Source: Weissella confusa
GTDB taxonomy: Bacteria > Bacillota > Bacilli > Lactobacillales > Lactobacillaceae
Assembly: GCA_014332815.1 (NCBI GenBank)
Contig: JACSZT010000005.1
Coordinates: 39,994-103,993, forward strand
Direction of reading: 5' to 3'
DNA length: 64,000 nt
Positions 31,967 to 42,567 of the stretch are shown here, piece after piece. The notes under the pieces were generated by a model. It did no database searches. It had not been told where the DNA came from and worked only from the letters and a program-made list of their open reading frames with translations. A program made the position numbers and the translations under genes. How positions within the stretch are numbered: position 1 is the first letter of the stretch; each line of letters opens with the position of its first letter.

Positions 31967-32821
31967 CTAGTGTGTTACGGTCCAATTCAACATTTTTTGA
32001 ACATGGGCAACATCGGGATCATCTGAGCCCCCAAACAATGTTTCACCCGTATTCATGGTAGCAATTTGCGCCATTTCATCAGTCGTTAGTTCAAAATCAA
32101 ATACATCCAAATTCGATGCCATTCGTGCCGGCTTCATTGACTTTGGAATCGTGCTGATACCTCGTTGTAGTAGCCAACGCAAAATAACATGGCCGACTTC
32201 TTTGCCGTGGTTCTCAGCAATCTTAGTTAAAATTGGTGAATGGAACACATCATGCATCCCCTCCGCAAACGGTGCCCACGCTTCAACCAAGATGCCTTGT
32301 TCTTGGAAGTACGTCACCTTGTCTGCTTGTTGGTGGAACGGATGGTTTTCAATTTGGTTAACCATTGGCGCGATGTCGTTCAATGCCACAAATTGCGTCA
32401 TCAATGCTGGTGAAAAATTCGATACACCAATTGCACGAATACGACCAGCTTTGTATGCCTCTTCCAATGCACGCCAAGCGCCCCAGATATCGCCAATTGG
32501 GTGGTGCAACAACACCAAATCCAAGTAGTCAGTTCCTAGTAATTCCAATGAGCGTGAAACAGAAGCCTTTGCGCCCTCGTAGCTCATGTCTTGTACCCAA
32601 ACCTTAGTTGTCAAAAACAAGTCACGACGGTCGACATCACTCTCAGCAATTGCGCGACCGATATCACCTTCATTGTCATAAATCACAGCCGTATCGATCA
32701 TACGATAGCCGTTCGCAATGGCATCCTTGACTGCTTGGGTAGCTTCAGCGCCTTGGACTTGCGCAACACCGTACCCAAGTACCGGCATCTTCACCCCATT
32801 TGCTAATGTTCGAAACTCCAT
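31967..32821 (-). CDS. Aldo/keto reductase
   Basis: 284 aa from MEFRTLANGVKMPVLGYG. Catalytic Asp-Tyr-Lys-His set is visible: MIDTAVIYDNE (Asp, Tyr), TTKVWV (Lys) and VLLHHP (His), plus IGVSNF and the NADPH-binding IPKSMKPARM. AKR5-like 2,5-diketogluconate reductase relatives; real substrate unknown. GAGGCAATGAAAATGG favours the second ATG by spacing. Confidence 0.88.
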   Translation of the reverse strand: MEFRTLANGVKMPVLGYGVAQVQGAEATQAVKDAIANGYRMIDTAVIYDNEGDIGRAIAESDVDRRDLFLTTKVWVQDMSYEGAKASVSRSLELLGTDYLDLVLLHHPIGDIWGAWRALEEAYKAGRIRAIGVSNFSPALMTQFVALNDIAPMVNQIENHPFHQQADKVTYFQEQGILVEAWAPFAEGMHDVFHSPILTKIAENHGKEVGHVILRWLLQRGISTIPKSMKPARMASNLDVFDFELTTDEMAQIATMNTGETLFGGSDDPDVAHVQKMLNWTVTH

Positions 32822-32876
32822 TTTCATTGCCTCGTTATCTTATCCGTTAATACCCTGTATTATACGCTTCTGTAAT

Positions 32877-32906
32877 GAAAAAACACGGCAAAATTGCCGT
32901 GTTTTT
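32877..32906. terminator. Bidirectional terminator
   Basis: AACACGGCAA/TTGCCGTGTT stem with A-run and T-run on either side, just after the cardiolipin synthase stop (leftward). Confidence 0.8.
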
Positions 32907-32908
32907 GT

Positions 32909-34354
32909 TTACAAGATTGGTGTCAGCAAACGTGAGAACATTTGCTTAAACTTGCGCCATCCTGACTGGTTATCGAAGTATTGACGGGTCAAACGTGTTG
33001 AAACTCGCAAATCTTTTTCGAAAATCTGATTCATTTCAGCAGCCAAACGACGACTGTACATAAAGGCATTCACTTCAAAGTTCAAAGCGAATGAACGAAT
33101 ATCCATGTTGGCACTACCGACTGACACAATCTTATCATCAATCACTAACGTCTTAGCATGCAAAAAGCCCTTGTCATACGTATAAACTTCGGCCCCCGCT
33201 CGAACCATCGCACGCGCATAGTATTCTGTCGCGCGATAAACAAACGGATGATCCGGCATGCTCGGAATCATGATGCGCACTTTAACCCCTGAACGCGCAG
33301 CCACAGATAGCACATCTATAATCGCTTGGTTCGGAATAAAGTACGGTGATTGAATCGTGATACTTTCACGGGCAATCGCCAGCATGTGCAAGTATCCTTG
33401 ATAAATTTGCTTCGAGTCCGACTCCGGTCCCGATGAGACAATCTGCATCGCGACATCCCCAGCCTGTGTGTTGTCTGGGAAGTAATCATCACTGAACTGC
33501 AACTTTTCTTCAGTGGTCGTCGCATTCCAATCCATGAAGAAGCGACTTTGCATTGCCAACACCGCATCACCTTCAACACGCAAATGCGTATCACGCCAGT
33601 AACCGAACTTCTTTTTCTTGCCCAGGTATTGATCACCAACGTTAAAGCCGCCAATGTAACCGATATTACCGTCGATAATCACTAGCTTACGGTGATCGTG
33701 ATTATTCACACGGAATGAAAAGGGCTGCCAATCATGAATCAAGAACGTTTCAATTTGGCCACCCGCTTCACGCAAGCGCTTGAACATCTTCTTGTGACGG
33801 CCACCTGAACCCCACATGTCATAAATGACACGAACGCGTACACCTTCTGCTGCTTTCTTCGTCAACAAATCAACCAACTGATTACCGATTTCATCGTCAT
33901 AAATTGTGTAGTACTCAACATTTACGTGATGCTTGGCTTGTTCGATATCCGCAAACAATTGGGCAAACTTCTCTTTACCATCCGTGATGACCGATACGTG
34001 ATTTTCATTTGTGAAAATTGCTTGCTCATTATTCAAGAACAGGCGAACGAATGCCTGTTCTTCTTGATAATCAGCCGTGGCAATGTGCGCCATTTGCTTC
34101 TTTTGCTTCTTCGCAATACGGTCAATGCCCATGACGCGTTGCGTTCGAATATCAAAAATGCGCTTATTTGATAGCTTACGTCCAAAGAAAAAGTAAAATG
34201 CGAACCCAAAAACTGGGAACAACAACAGCACCAGCATCCAAGCCCATACCGTCGTGATGTCACGGTTTCGATCACGGAAAACCGTGACAATCGCTCCTAG
34301 CGTATTCGCAATCAACAAGACGATTAGCGCAATATTTATCCAATGTTCTATCAT
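32909..34354 (-). CDS. cls: Cardiolipin synthase
   Basis: 481 aa from MIEHWINIALIVLLIAN. Two N-terminal membrane helices (about 5-25 and 34-54), then the two phospholipase D motifs: HDHRKLVIIDGNIGYIGGFN and HAKTLVIDDKIVSVGSANMD (HxKxxxxD). Condenses two phosphatidylglycerols to cardiolipin in the membrane. A TTG-started extension of 8 codons is possible but has no site. Confidence 0.92.
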   Translation of the reverse strand: MIEHWINIALIVLLIANTLGAIVTVFRDRNRDITTVWAWMLVLLLFPVFGFAFYFFFGRKLSNKRIFDIRTQRVMGIDRIAKKQKKQMAHIATADYQEEQAFVRLFLNNEQAIFTNENHVSVITDGKEKFAQLFADIEQAKHHVNVEYYTIYDDEIGNQLVDLLTKKAAEGVRVRVIYDMWGSGGRHKKMFKRLREAGGQIETFLIHDWQPFSFRVNNHDHRKLVIIDGNIGYIGGFNVGDQYLGKKKKFGYWRDTHLRVEGDAVLAMQSRFFMDWNATTTEEKLQFSDDYFPDNTQAGDVAMQIVSSGPESDSKQIYQGYLHMLAIARESITIQSPYFIPNQAIIDVLSVAARSGVKVRIMIPSMPDHPFVYRATEYYARAMVRAGAEVYTYDKGFLHAKTLVIDDKIVSVGSANMDIRSFALNFEVNAFMYSRRLAAEMNQIFEKDLRVSTRLTRQYFDNQSGWRKFKQMFSRLLTPIL

Positions 34355-34415
34355 TGCTAATCCCCACTTTCCTACCAACTCATAATCGTACGTCTATTGT
34401 AGCAGTACCCTGAAT

Positions 34416-34444
34416 GAAAAAACCAGTGCAGTCACGCACTGGTT
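34416..34444 (-). terminator. Terminator after the ABC exporter pair
   Basis: AACCAGTGCGTGACTGCACTGGTT hairpin followed by TTTTTTC on the minus strand. Confidence 0.8.
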
Positions 34445-34472
34445 ACATTTTCATCTAAATCTTAACAAGAAG

Positions 34473-36311
34473 TTAGCCAACATTTTCGGCAAATTGTGAA
34501 TTATACAACTTTGCATAGGCGCCATTCGCAGCTAACAACTCATCGTGCTTACCACGTTCAACGATATTACCATGCTCCATGACCAAAATTTGGTCTGCAT
34601 AGCGAATCGTTGATAGACGGTGAGCCACAACGAAGCTGGTACGACCAGCCATCAACCGGGCCATTGCATCCTGAATCATCCGTTCAGTACGCGTATCAAC
34701 CGAACTTGTTGCTTCATCCAAAATCAAAATTTCAGGATCCGCCACAAAGGCACGCGCGATTGTTAGCAATTGACGCTGTCCCTGCGAGATATTGGTTGCT
34801 TCTTCATTCAGCACCGTATCATAGCCATCCGGTAGCGTCTTAATGAAATCGTCCGCGTGGGCCATCTTCGCCGCTTCGTAGATGAAATCATCCGTCGCAT
34901 CCAAACGGCCATACCGCAAATTATCCATAATCGTCCCTGAGAACAGCCATGTTTCTTGGAGCACCATCGCAAAGTGATGACGCAAGGACTGGCGACTCAT
35001 TGACTTCGTATCTAAGCCACGCAAACGAATTGTCCCTGACGTTGTGTCATAAAAACGTTCCAACAGGTTAATCATCGTTGACTTACCTGCCCCGGTCGGC
35101 CCAACAATCGCAACCATCTCACCCGGCTTAACCGACATATTATAATCGGTCATCAGCGGCTGATCAGGCACATAACTAAAGGCCACATTTTCAAAGGTCA
35201 CCAAGTCATCCGTTTCAATCGGTTCGACTGGTGCTGGATTATCCATCTCTGGTTCATCCAGCACTTCAAAAATACGCTCAGCTGAGGCCACTGTCGCTTG
35301 AATCGTATTCGTTAAGTTAGCAATCTGGGTGATTGGCTGACTAAACTGATTCGTGTACTGCAACATCGCTTGGACATCACCCAAGCTAACCGTACCTGAC
35401 GCCACCTTAATACCATCAATTACGGCCATCGCGAGGTAATCCAAGTTATTGACGAAACGCATTGATGGGAAAATCAATGTTGAAACGAACTGGGCCTTCC
35501 AAGCTGACTTGTAATACGTTTCGTTTTGCGCATCAAAATCAACCATGACGTTCTTCTCTTGGTTAAACGTCTTTACGACGGTGTGGCCGGCAAACGTTTC
35601 TTCAACTTGGTCATTCAGTAGACCAAGCGACGCCTGCTGACGAGCAAAGAAACGCTGTGACAACGGCGCAATTGTTCGCACAATCAACAATGAAATCGGA
35701 ACTGTCGCAAAGGCGACCAATGACAATTGCCAGCTAATTGTCAGCATAAAGTAGATAACCCCAACGAACGTTAAGGCTGGTGTCACCAACTGAATCAATG
35801 ACTGATTTAGTGTTCCTGAGATATTATCCATATCGTTAACAACACGCGACATGATGTCACCGTTTTGGTGAGTATCATAATACGACACCGGCAACTTCGT
35901 CATTTTCACTTTGAAATCTTGGCGCAATTGATAGACCGTGCGTTGCGCAATCCGGGTCATGATCCATTGCTGTGTGATTGAGAAAATGGCACTCAAGACA
36001 TACAAAATCGACACGAATACCAAAATCTGGAATACCTTATCCATGTTAATGTGAATTCCGGTATGCATTTTCACCGATCGTGTCACGTCATTAAAGATAA
36101 CTGTTGTCGCTTCACCCAAAACCTTTGGCGCACGAACTGACAACACAACTGATACCGCTCCAATAATCAGTGAAAAAATGACCCCAGCGCGATCCTTACG
36201 CAAGTACTTAAACAAGCGAATCACAGTCGGCCAGAAGTTCACTGCCTTTTCAACGGGGCGTCCCATGCCGCCACGGCCACCACCGCGACCGCCACTAGTA
36301 TAACTACGCAT
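34473..36311 (-). CDS. ABC exporter subunit, catalytic partner of a heterodimer
   Basis: 612 aa. Gly/Arg-rich N-terminus (SGGRGGGRGGMGR), six-helix membrane domain (about 25-330), then ATPase with Walker A GPTGAGKST, signature ISQGQ instead of LSGGQ, Walker B ILILDEATSSVD with catalytic Glu, and H-loop VVAHR. BmrCD/LmrCD-type half-transporter exporting drugs or lipids. Overlaps the upstream subunit; ATG chosen 10 nt after AAGGAGG, a GTG 6 nt earlier is possible. Confidence 0.9.
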   Translation of the reverse strand: MRSYTSGGRGGGRGGMGRPVEKAVNFWPTVIRLFKYLRKDRAGVIFSLIIGAVSVVLSVRAPKVLGEATTVIFNDVTRSVKMHTGIHINMDKVFQILVFVSILYVLSAIFSITQQWIMTRIAQRTVYQLRQDFKVKMTKLPVSYYDTHQNGDIMSRVVNDMDNISGTLNQSLIQLVTPALTFVGVIYFMLTISWQLSLVAFATVPISLLIVRTIAPLSQRFFARQQASLGLLNDQVEETFAGHTVVKTFNQEKNVMVDFDAQNETYYKSAWKAQFVSTLIFPSMRFVNNLDYLAMAVIDGIKVASGTVSLGDVQAMLQYTNQFSQPITQIANLTNTIQATVASAERIFEVLDEPEMDNPAPVEPIETDDLVTFENVAFSYVPDQPLMTDYNMSVKPGEMVAIVGPTGAGKSTMINLLERFYDTTSGTIRLRGLDTKSMSRQSLRHHFAMVLQETWLFSGTIMDNLRYGRLDATDDFIYEAAKMAHADDFIKTLPDGYDTVLNEEATNISQGQRQLLTIARAFVADPEILILDEATSSVDTRTERMIQDAMARLMAGRTSFVVAHRLSTIRYADQILVMEHGNIVERGKHDELLAANGAYAKLYNSQFAENVG

Positions 36312-38049
36312 CGACACCCACCTCCTTCAAATCTGCTTCAGACAATTGGCTTCGCATGATTTCTTGATATGCTGGGCAAGTCTTAGCCAACTCTTCGTGC
36401 GAACCAACGCCGGCTAATTCGCCATTGTCTAGCACCACGATGACGTCGGCATTCATAACCGTCGCAATTCGTTGCGCCACAATTACCTTGATTGCCAGTG
36501 CCAAACGTTCGTCAGCATTAATGGCAGCTCGCAAGCGTGCATCCGTGGCAAAGTCTAGCGCTGAGAACGAATCATCAAACACATATACCTTGGCGTCTTT
36601 AATCAAAGTACGGGCAATCGCCAACCGTTGACGCTGACCTCCTGAGAAGTTAGCCCCGCCTTGCTCAACCGTCATATCCAAGCCACCTTGCTCTTGAATA
36701 AAATCATCTGCTTGTGCAATTTTCAGAGCATCCCAAATTTGTTCGTCCGTCGCATATGGCATCCCGAACGTCATGTTTGAACGAACCGTCCCCGTGAATA
36801 ACGTTGCTTTCTGCTGGGTAATTGATACCGCCTCGTGCAAATCATGTTGAGACAGCTTTTTAACATCAACCCCTGATAGTTCAACGTGACCCCCAGTTGC
36901 ATCAAGCAACCGCGGAATCAAATTAACTAACGTCGACTTTCCTGAACCGGTTCCACCGATAATCGCCATTGTTTGCCCTGCTGTTGCCTGCGCAGTGATA
37001 TGACTCAAAGCGGGGCGTTCGGCACCTTCAAAACGATATGACACATCGTAAAATTCCAATGATGCTGGTCCATCAGGCAATGCCACCGTTTGATCAGCGT
37101 CCGTAATCGTGTCGGCTGAGTCCAAGACTTCATTAATACGGTCTGCTGACGCTTGGGCACGTGGCACCATGACAATCACCATTGATAGCTGCATGAAACT
37201 CATCAAAATTTGAGTCGCATACGTCAAAAATGCCACCAAGTTTCCCATTGGCATCAGATCAGCGCCAATCAGCTTGGCACCTAACCACACAATCCCAACG
37301 TTGGTGAATGACAAAATGATTGTCATCACTGGCATCATCATCGCTACTGTTGTGAAGACGACACGCGCCGTGTGCGTCAAGTCATAGTTGGCCTCTTTAA
37401 ACTTATCAACCTCGTAGTCATCACGATCAAACGCACGAATAACACGCACACCTGTCAGTCCCTGCTGGAAAATCAGATTGATTTTATCAACCTTCTTTTG
37501 CATCGTCTTAAAACGAGGAACTGAAATGCGCATATTGATAAACACAGCGAGTGCCAAAACAGGCAATGCGACCGCGAAGACCATCGTTAAACGGTGGTCC
37601 AAACGCCAGGCCATGATGGATGCCCCCACAAACAAAAGTGGTGACATCAGCATCATACGTAAGACAGTTTGGAACACGTTCTGAATTTGCGTGACGTCAT
37701 TCGTCGTTCGCGTAATCAACGTTGCATTTCCAAACTTATCAACGTTTTTCGCATCCATAAACGTGACCTTGCGGAATAACGCACTACGCAACTTCATCCC
37801 CAAACGCTGACTCTGAGTCGCCGCAAAGAACACATTCAAAGCAGCACCCGACCAGCCGGCAATGGCAATCAACAACATGATGCCACCCATACGCCAGATA
37901 TAGTCAATATCGTTTTGGGCAATTCCTTTATTAATAATGTTCGACGTAATTGTCGGCAAAGACAAATCCGCCGATACTTGAACCATTAAAAACAACACCG
38001 CCAGTATGACTGGAATGGGTTGTAAATATCGTTTTCCTATTCGAAACAT
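36304..38049 (-). CDS. ABC exporter subunit with degenerate ATPase site
   Basis: 581 aa from MFRIGKRYLQPIPVI. Six-helix membrane domain, Walker A GGTGSGKST, canonical signature FSGGQ, but Walker B ends VYVFDDSFSALD, so the catalytic Glu is Asp, and the H-loop is VIVAQRIAT with Gln for His. This is the non-hydrolysing half of an asymmetric pair, complementing the downstream subunit whose signature is altered. GAGGAATGATC fixes the second of two ATGs. First gene of a two-gene operon. Confidence 0.9.
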   Translation of the reverse strand: MFRIGKRYLQPIPVILAVLFLMVQVSADLSLPTITSNIINKGIAQNDIDYIWRMGGIMLLIAIAGWSGAALNVFFAATQSQRLGMKLRSALFRKVTFMDAKNVDKFGNATLITRTTNDVTQIQNVFQTVLRMMLMSPLLFVGASIMAWRLDHRLTMVFAVALPVLALAVFINMRISVPRFKTMQKKVDKINLIFQQGLTGVRVIRAFDRDDYEVDKFKEANYDLTHTARVVFTTVAMMMPVMTIILSFTNVGIVWLGAKLIGADLMPMGNLVAFLTYATQILMSFMQLSMVIVMVPRAQASADRINEVLDSADTITDADQTVALPDGPASLEFYDVSYRFEGAERPALSHITAQATAGQTMAIIGGTGSGKSTLVNLIPRLLDATGGHVELSGVDVKKLSQHDLHEAVSITQQKATLFTGTVRSNMTFGMPYATDEQIWDALKIAQADDFIQEQGGLDMTVEQGGANFSGGQRQRLAIARTLIKDAKVYVFDDSFSALDFATDARLRAAINADERLALAIKVIVAQRIATVMNADVIVVLDNGELAGVGSHEELAKTCPAYQEIMRSQLSEADLKEVGVDA

Positions 38050-38109
38050 GATCATTCCTCACGTTCTGTTAGAAACCGTTAGTTTACTCGCCTTTTTCGG
38101 ATAATAAAA

Positions 38110-38139
38110 GAAAAAGCTCATGGACGCACCATGAGCTTT
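38110..38139 (-). terminator. Terminator after the LysR gene
   Basis: AAAGCTCATGG/CCATGAGCTTT stem and T-rich tail on the minus strand. Confidence 0.8.
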
Positions 38140-38147
38140 GATTATGT

Positions 38148-39026
38148 TTACTTGTTCTGACCAACAAACTCCCAGAAGAGCTCGCTTGCTTTTGAATGTT
38201 GCGTTGTATTCTTACGCATAAAGGCTAATTGACTCACATCATTGAGGTTAATCGGACGCTTGATGATATCAGGATTAGCTGACATATCGACACTCTTTTC
38301 CATCATGATTGAGACACCCATACCGTTCGCGATCATATTTAAGATGATATCGATACGTTGCCCTTCATACGCCACCTTTGGCTCAAACCCAGCGGTACGG
38401 GCCATCGTCATGACGCGATTATAAATCGTCGTCTCACGCCCAAGCAACAAGAATTCTTCATCTTGTAAATCGCTAATTTTAACCTGTGTCGCATCAGCCA
38501 AAGGATGGTCTTTTGGTACAACGCAAACGAACTGATCCTTATCTGTGACGATGGTTTCGTACTTCTCATTAATATCACCGAAGTCACGCCCAAACACCAC
38601 ATCTGCCTTGCCGTTGTCCAACGACTGAGTAATAACGCCGTGATCAACTTCAGATAGGTGCAGTGATATTTCGGGATACTTATGATGAAATGCGGCGATT
38701 AACTCAAACCCACGGTAATTAGAAACTGATGGAATCGCATGAATCGTTAGTGTATTCTCCGATTCTGCCGCGTGCTGATTAAGTGTGCGCAACATCGCAT
38801 CATATTCGGACATAATTTTAGCTGCATAAATAGCGGTAATGCCCCCGGCCTCCGTTAACTTGATGGTTCGGTGACTACGCTCAAACAGCTTCGTATCCAA
38901 TTCCTTTTCTAGCGCTAAGATTTGTTTTGAGATGTTACCTTGCGTCGTGAATAAACGTTCGGCAGTCTCGGTATAGCTTAGCGTTTTCGCCAAATCTAAA
39001 AATACCTCAAACTTATGGATATCCAT
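38148..39026 (-). CDS. LysR-family transcriptional regulator
   Basis: 292 aa. N-terminal helix-turn-helix (FLDLAKTLSYTETAERLFTTQGNISKQILALEKELDTKLFER), then a substrate-binding domain. Divergent from the DUF554 gene across a 115-nt spacer, the usual arrangement for a LysR regulator and its target. Inducer unknown. Confidence 0.9.
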   Translation of the reverse strand: MDIHKFEVFLDLAKTLSYTETAERLFTTQGNISKQILALEKELDTKLFERSHRTIKLTEAGGITAIYAAKIMSEYDAMLRTLNQHAAESENTLTIHAIPSVSNYRGFELIAAFHHKYPEISLHLSEVDHGVITQSLDNGKADVVFGRDFGDINEKYETIVTDKDQFVCVVPKDHPLADATQVKISDLQDEEFLLLGRETTIYNRVMTMARTAGFEPKVAYEGQRIDIILNMIANGMGVSIMMEKSVDMSANPDIIKRPINLNDVSQLAFMRKNTTQHSKASELFWEFVGQNK

Positions 39027-39141
39027 AATACGTCCTCTTAAATATTACTCTTTGGAATAGTTTATCACATTTTTGGATTTGTTGCGTTTACTTATCAAGC
39101 GTAAGATAGAAATATCGCGTTTTATGGAGGTAAGAGAGAAT

Positions 39142-39879
39142 ATGAATATGCCTACTGGTATTATTATTAATTCTTTGTCCGTTTTAGCGGGCGGTATCGT
39201 CGGTGGCCTTTTCGGTAACCGCATTTCAGACAAGTTTAAAAATGAAATTAACATGATTTTCGGCGTCGCTTCAATGACAATGGGTGTCATCGCCATTGCG
39301 CCAACTAAGAACATGGCGCCAGTCATCTTTGCTTTGATTCTTGGGACATCACTTGGGTTGGTTTTCCACGTTGGCCAGCTGGTTAACCGTGGTGCTGGCT
39401 TTATGCAACGTCAAATTGCTCGTGTGATTCCAATGAAATCAAGTATGCCTGAGGATGAATTCATGGCAACCTTGTTGACAGTTATCGTCCTATTCACCGC
39501 CTCAGGAACTGGTATCTATGGTTCTTTGGTTAACGGTATGACTGGTGATGCGACAATTTTGATTTCTAAGTCAATTTTGGATTTCTTCACGGCAACGATT
39601 TTTGCGGCCAACCTTGGCTTTGTGGTCTCAGTAATCGCCGTACCACAATTTATTTTCTTCTTTATTCTATTCTTGCTAGCTGGGTTCATTTACCCACTAA
39701 CGAACCCAGCCATGATTACGGACTTTAAGGCCGTTGGTGGTGTGCTAATGCTAGCCACGGGATTCCGTATGATTAAAGTTAAAATGTTCCCAACTGCGGA
39801 TATGATTCCTTCAATGATCATTGTCATGCCGCTTAGCTGGCTATGGATGACCTACATCCTACCTGTATTAACTCATTAA
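39142..39879 (+). CDS. DUF554 family membrane protein
   Basis: 245 aa from MNMPTGIIINSLSVLAGGIVGG. About seven membrane helices, with the family pattern of glycine-rich first helix and PTKNMAPVIFALILGTSLG. Possible transporter of unknown substrate. GGAGG is 11 nt before this ATG, a little far. Probably controlled by the divergent LysR protein. Confidence 0.85.
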   Translation: MNMPTGIIINSLSVLAGGIVGGLFGNRISDKFKNEINMIFGVASMTMGVIAIAPTKNMAPVIFALILGTSLGLVFHVGQLVNRGAGFMQRQIARVIPMKSSMPEDEFMATLLTVIVLFTASGTGIYGSLVNGMTGDATILISKSILDFFTATIFAANLGFVVSVIAVPQFIFFFILFLLAGFIYPLTNPAMITDFKAVGGVLMLATGFRMIKVKMFPTADMIPSMIIVMPLSWLWMTYILPVLTH

Positions 39880-39883
39880 ACAC

Positions 39884-39927
39884 AAAAAACCGCTTAATCC
39901 ACAAGTTGTGAATTAATCGGTTTTATT
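39884..39927. terminator. Bidirectional terminator between DUF554 and pgk
   Basis: AAAACCGATTAATTC / similar complementary arm with flanking A- and T-runs; serves both converging genes. Confidence 0.75.
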
Positions 39928-39937
39928 ATTCAACTAA

Positions 39938-41161
39938 TTACTTTTCAGAAATAGCTGCGATACCTGGCAAAGTCTTACCTTCCAAGTACTCCAATGAAGC
40001 ACCACCACCAGTTGAGATGTGGCTCAATTGGTCAGCAACACCAAGTTGTTGAACAGCGGCAGTTGAGTCACCACCACCAACGATAGTCGTTGCACCGTTC
40101 TCCTTAGTTACCTTAACCAATTCTTCACCGATAGCCAAAGTTCCCTTAGCAAAGTTAGGCATTTCGAACACACCCATAGGTCCGTTCCAAACAACAGTCT
40201 TTGCGTCTGACAAAACTGACTTGAACAATTCGATTGACTTAGGACCAGCATCAAGACCCATGTAACCGTCCTTGATACCATCTTCAGCAATGTACGTGTC
40301 AGCATCGTTAGCAAACTTGTCAGCTGCAACGGCGTCAACAGGCAATACCAACTTGTCGCCAGCTTCTTCGATCAATTGCTTAGCCAAGGCAACCTTGTCT
40401 TCTTCAAACAATGAGTTACCGATAGCCTTACCGTTAGCTGCGTCGAACGTAAATGCCATTCCACCACCAACGATAACCTTGTCAGCCTTCTTCAACAAGT
40501 TCTCGATAATCGTGATCTTGTCTGAAACCTTAGCACCACCGATGATAGCAACGAATGGACGCTCTGGGTTTTCAACGGCACCACCCAAGAACTTGATTTC
40601 CTTTTCCATCAAGAATCCAGCAGCAGTTTGTGCGATGTTTGAAGCGATACCAACGTTTGAAGCGTGGGCACGGTGAGCCGTACCAAAGGCATCGTTAACA
40701 AAGACGTCACCCAATGAAGCCCAGTACTTACCAAGCTCAGGATCGTTCTTTGACTCGCGCTTAACTTCTTCACCGTTAACAACGTCTTCGAAACGCGTGT
40801 TCTCGAAGATCAAAACTTGACCATCTTCCAAACCAGCGATTGCGTCTTCCAATTCCTTACCTTCAGTAGCAAGAACGAAAGTAACAGGTTGACCCAACAA
40901 GTCAGCCAAACGTTGTGCAACAGGCTTCATTGACAAGCCCTTCTTGTCATCTTCACTCTTGATACGTCCCAAGTGTGAGAACAAGATAGCGCGTCCGCCG
41001 TTATCCAAAACGTACTTAATAGTTGGCAATGCAGCCACGATACGGTTGTCGTTTGAGACAACAACTTCACCGTTCTCTTCCTTCAAAGGAACGTTAAAGT
41101 CAACACGCATCAAAACCTTCTTACCCTTCAATTCCAAGTCTTCAACAGTCAACTTAGCCAT
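39938..41161 (-). CDS. pgk: Phosphoglycerate kinase
   Basis: 407 aa, full length. MRVDFNVPL substrate site, [16 protein letters not shown] and nucleotide-binding GGGDSTAA near the C-terminus. Makes ATP and 3-phosphoglycerate in glycolysis. GAAGGAC before the ATG. It follows gap but a terminator lies between, so it has at least partly separate transcription. Confidence 0.96.
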   Translation of the reverse strand: MAKLTVEDLELKGKKVLMRVDFNVPLKEENGEVVVSNDNRIVAALPTIKYVLDNGGRAILFSHLGRIKSEDDKKGLSMKPVAQRLADLLGQPVTFVLATEGKELEDAIAGLEDGQVLIFENTRFEDVVNGEEVKRESKNDPELGKYWASLGDVFVNDAFGTAHRAHASNVGIASNIAQTAAGFLMEKEIKFLGGAVENPERPFVAIIGGAKVSDKITIIENLLKKADKVIVGGGMAFTFDAANGKAIGNSLFEEDKVALAKQLIEEAGDKLVLPVDAVAADKFANDADTYIAEDGIKDGYMGLDAGPKSIELFKSVLSDAKTVVWNGPMGVFEMPNFAKGTLAIGEELVKVTKENGATTIVGGGDSTAAVQQLGVADQLSHISTGGGASLEYLEGKTLPGIAAISEK

Positions 41162-41223
41162 TGCAAAAGTCCTTCTTTCTGTGTGTGATTGCTTTTAATA
41201 AAAATCAATAACTATATTATATC

Positions 41224-41263
41224 AAAAAACAGGTGGTTCAGAATGTCTAAACCACCTGTTTTT
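41224..41263 (-). terminator. Terminator between gap and pgk
   Basis: AAACAGGTGGTTTAGAC/...GAACCACCTGTTT stem with T-run on the minus strand; may allow read-through to pgk. Confidence 0.75.
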
Positions 41264-41287
41264 ACTCTATCTACTAGAAACTAGCAA

Positions 41288-42298
41288 TTAGAGAGTTGCC
41301 AAGTGCAACAACGTACGGATCATGTTTGAAGTGAAACCGTATTCGTTGTCATACCATGCAGCAGTTTGAACCAATTGCTTGTCACCAACAGTGATGACCT
41401 TAGTCAAAGTTGGGTCAAATACAGCACCGTGCGTGTCGCCGATGATGTCTGATGAAACGATTTCGTCTTCGTTTACACCAAATGAGTCGTTGACATACTT
41501 CTTAACAGCGTTGTTAACTTCTTCGGCAGTTACAGTCTTTGACAATACAGTCGTCAACTCAGTAACAGAACCGTCAACAACACCAACACGTTGTGCGTGA
41601 CCGTCCAACTTACCAGCAACAGAAGGAACAACCAAACCGATAGCCTTAGCGGCACCAGTTGAGTGAGGAATCGTGTTTGCTGAAGCAGTACGGTTTGAAC
41701 GGAACTTTGATCCCTTAGGACCGTCCAAGATCATTTGCGTTGAAGTGAAGGCGTGAACCGTCGTCATCAAACCGATCTCGATACCAAATTCCTTGTCCAA
41801 TGCGTTAGCCAATGGAGCCAATGATTGCGTCGTGCATGAACCAGCTGATACGATGTGATCATCTGAAGTCAAAGTGTCTTGGTTAACTCCGTAAACAACC
41901 GTTGGGATGTTTCCAGCTGGAGCTGAGATCAAGACCTTCTTTGCACCTGCATCCAAGTGAGCTTGTGACTTTTCTGCTGAAGTGTAGAATCCAGTAGACT
42001 CCAAAACGATTTCAACACCATCGTTTGCAACCCACTTCAAGTCAGCTGCGTTACGCTCAGCGTAAACGCGGATCTTCTTACCATCAACGATGATACCTTC
42101 TTCGTCAGCTGAAACTTCAGCGTTCAAAGTACCGTGCGTTGAGTCATACTTCAACAAGTATGCCAACATAGCAGGGTTAGTCAAATCGTTAATTGCAACA
42201 ACTTCGATGTCGTCCGCAGTATCCTTCAACTCAAGGATGCGACGGAAGGCCAAACGACCAATACGGCCGAAACCGTTGATACCAATCTTAACAGTCAT
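41288..42298 (-). CDS. gap: Glyceraldehyde-3-phosphate dehydrogenase, type I
   Basis: 336 aa from [18 protein letters not shown], the NAD Rossmann motif. The catalytic cysteine lies in [12 protein letters not shown], where most family members read [43 protein letters not shown] and [16 protein letters not shown] follow. Glycolytic. GGAGG sits 10 nt before the ATG; the in-frame extension to 42388 is noncoding leader. Confidence 0.96.
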   Translation of the reverse strand: MTVKIGINGFGRIGRLAFRRILELKDTADDIEVVAINDLTNPAMLAYLLKYDSTHGTLNAEVSADEEGIIVDGKKIRVYAERNAADLKWVANDGVEIVLESTGFYTSAEKSQAHLDAGAKKVLISAPAGNIPTVVYGVNQDTLTSDDHIVSAGSCTTQSLAPLANALDKEFGIEIGLMTTVHAFTSTQMILDGPKGSKFRSNRTASANTIPHSTGAAKAIGLVVPSVAGKLDGHAQRVGVVDGSVTELTTVLSKTVTAEEVNNAVKKYVNDSFGVNEDEIVSSDIIGDTHGAVFDPTLTKVITVGDKQLVQTAAWYDNEYGFTSNMIRTLLHLATL

Positions 42299-42324
42299 TA
42301 TTAAGATTCCTCCCAGAAATTCTT

Positions 42325-42375
42325 TGTAAACGTTTTTACGTTGTCTATTATACGACTTTGTATAAAGTTTCGCAA
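42325..42375 (-). promoter_or_regulatory. gap promoter with cre-like site in the leader
   Basis: On the minus strand: TTGCGA (42370-42375), 17-nt spacer, TATAAT (42347-42352), then at 42325-42338 the near-palindrome TGTAAACGTTTTTA (plus-strand reading), one or two bases from cre. CcpA bound just after the start could modulate glycolysis. Confidence 0.7.
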
Positions 42376-42533
42376 ACAGTTGTAACAACGCGCTTTCAAC
42401 ATCGCAACAAATATGAAATTTGTTACGAACCGAGTCGATCTTTGGTCCTGAAATAAATCAAAACTCCCAACCAATCGATATATCTATTATACGCCACTAG
42501 CTTAAAAAAAGCTCACTTTTGCTTTGATTAAGA

Positions 42534-42567
42534 ACAAAAATGCCCAGGATTCGCTCCTGGGCATTTG
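42534..42567 (-). terminator. Terminator after the secreted membrane protein gene
   Basis: ATGCCCAGGA/TCCTGGGCAT stem with TTTTTG tail on the minus strand. The remaining 42376-42533 holds a second TATAAT at about 42488 and nothing else recognised. Confidence 0.8.

Noticed and set aside
34033..34290. 85-aa minus ORF and similar secondary frames within long genes
   Set aside because: Shadow frames inside cls, lepA, pgk, gap and others, without ribosome sites or recognisable domains.
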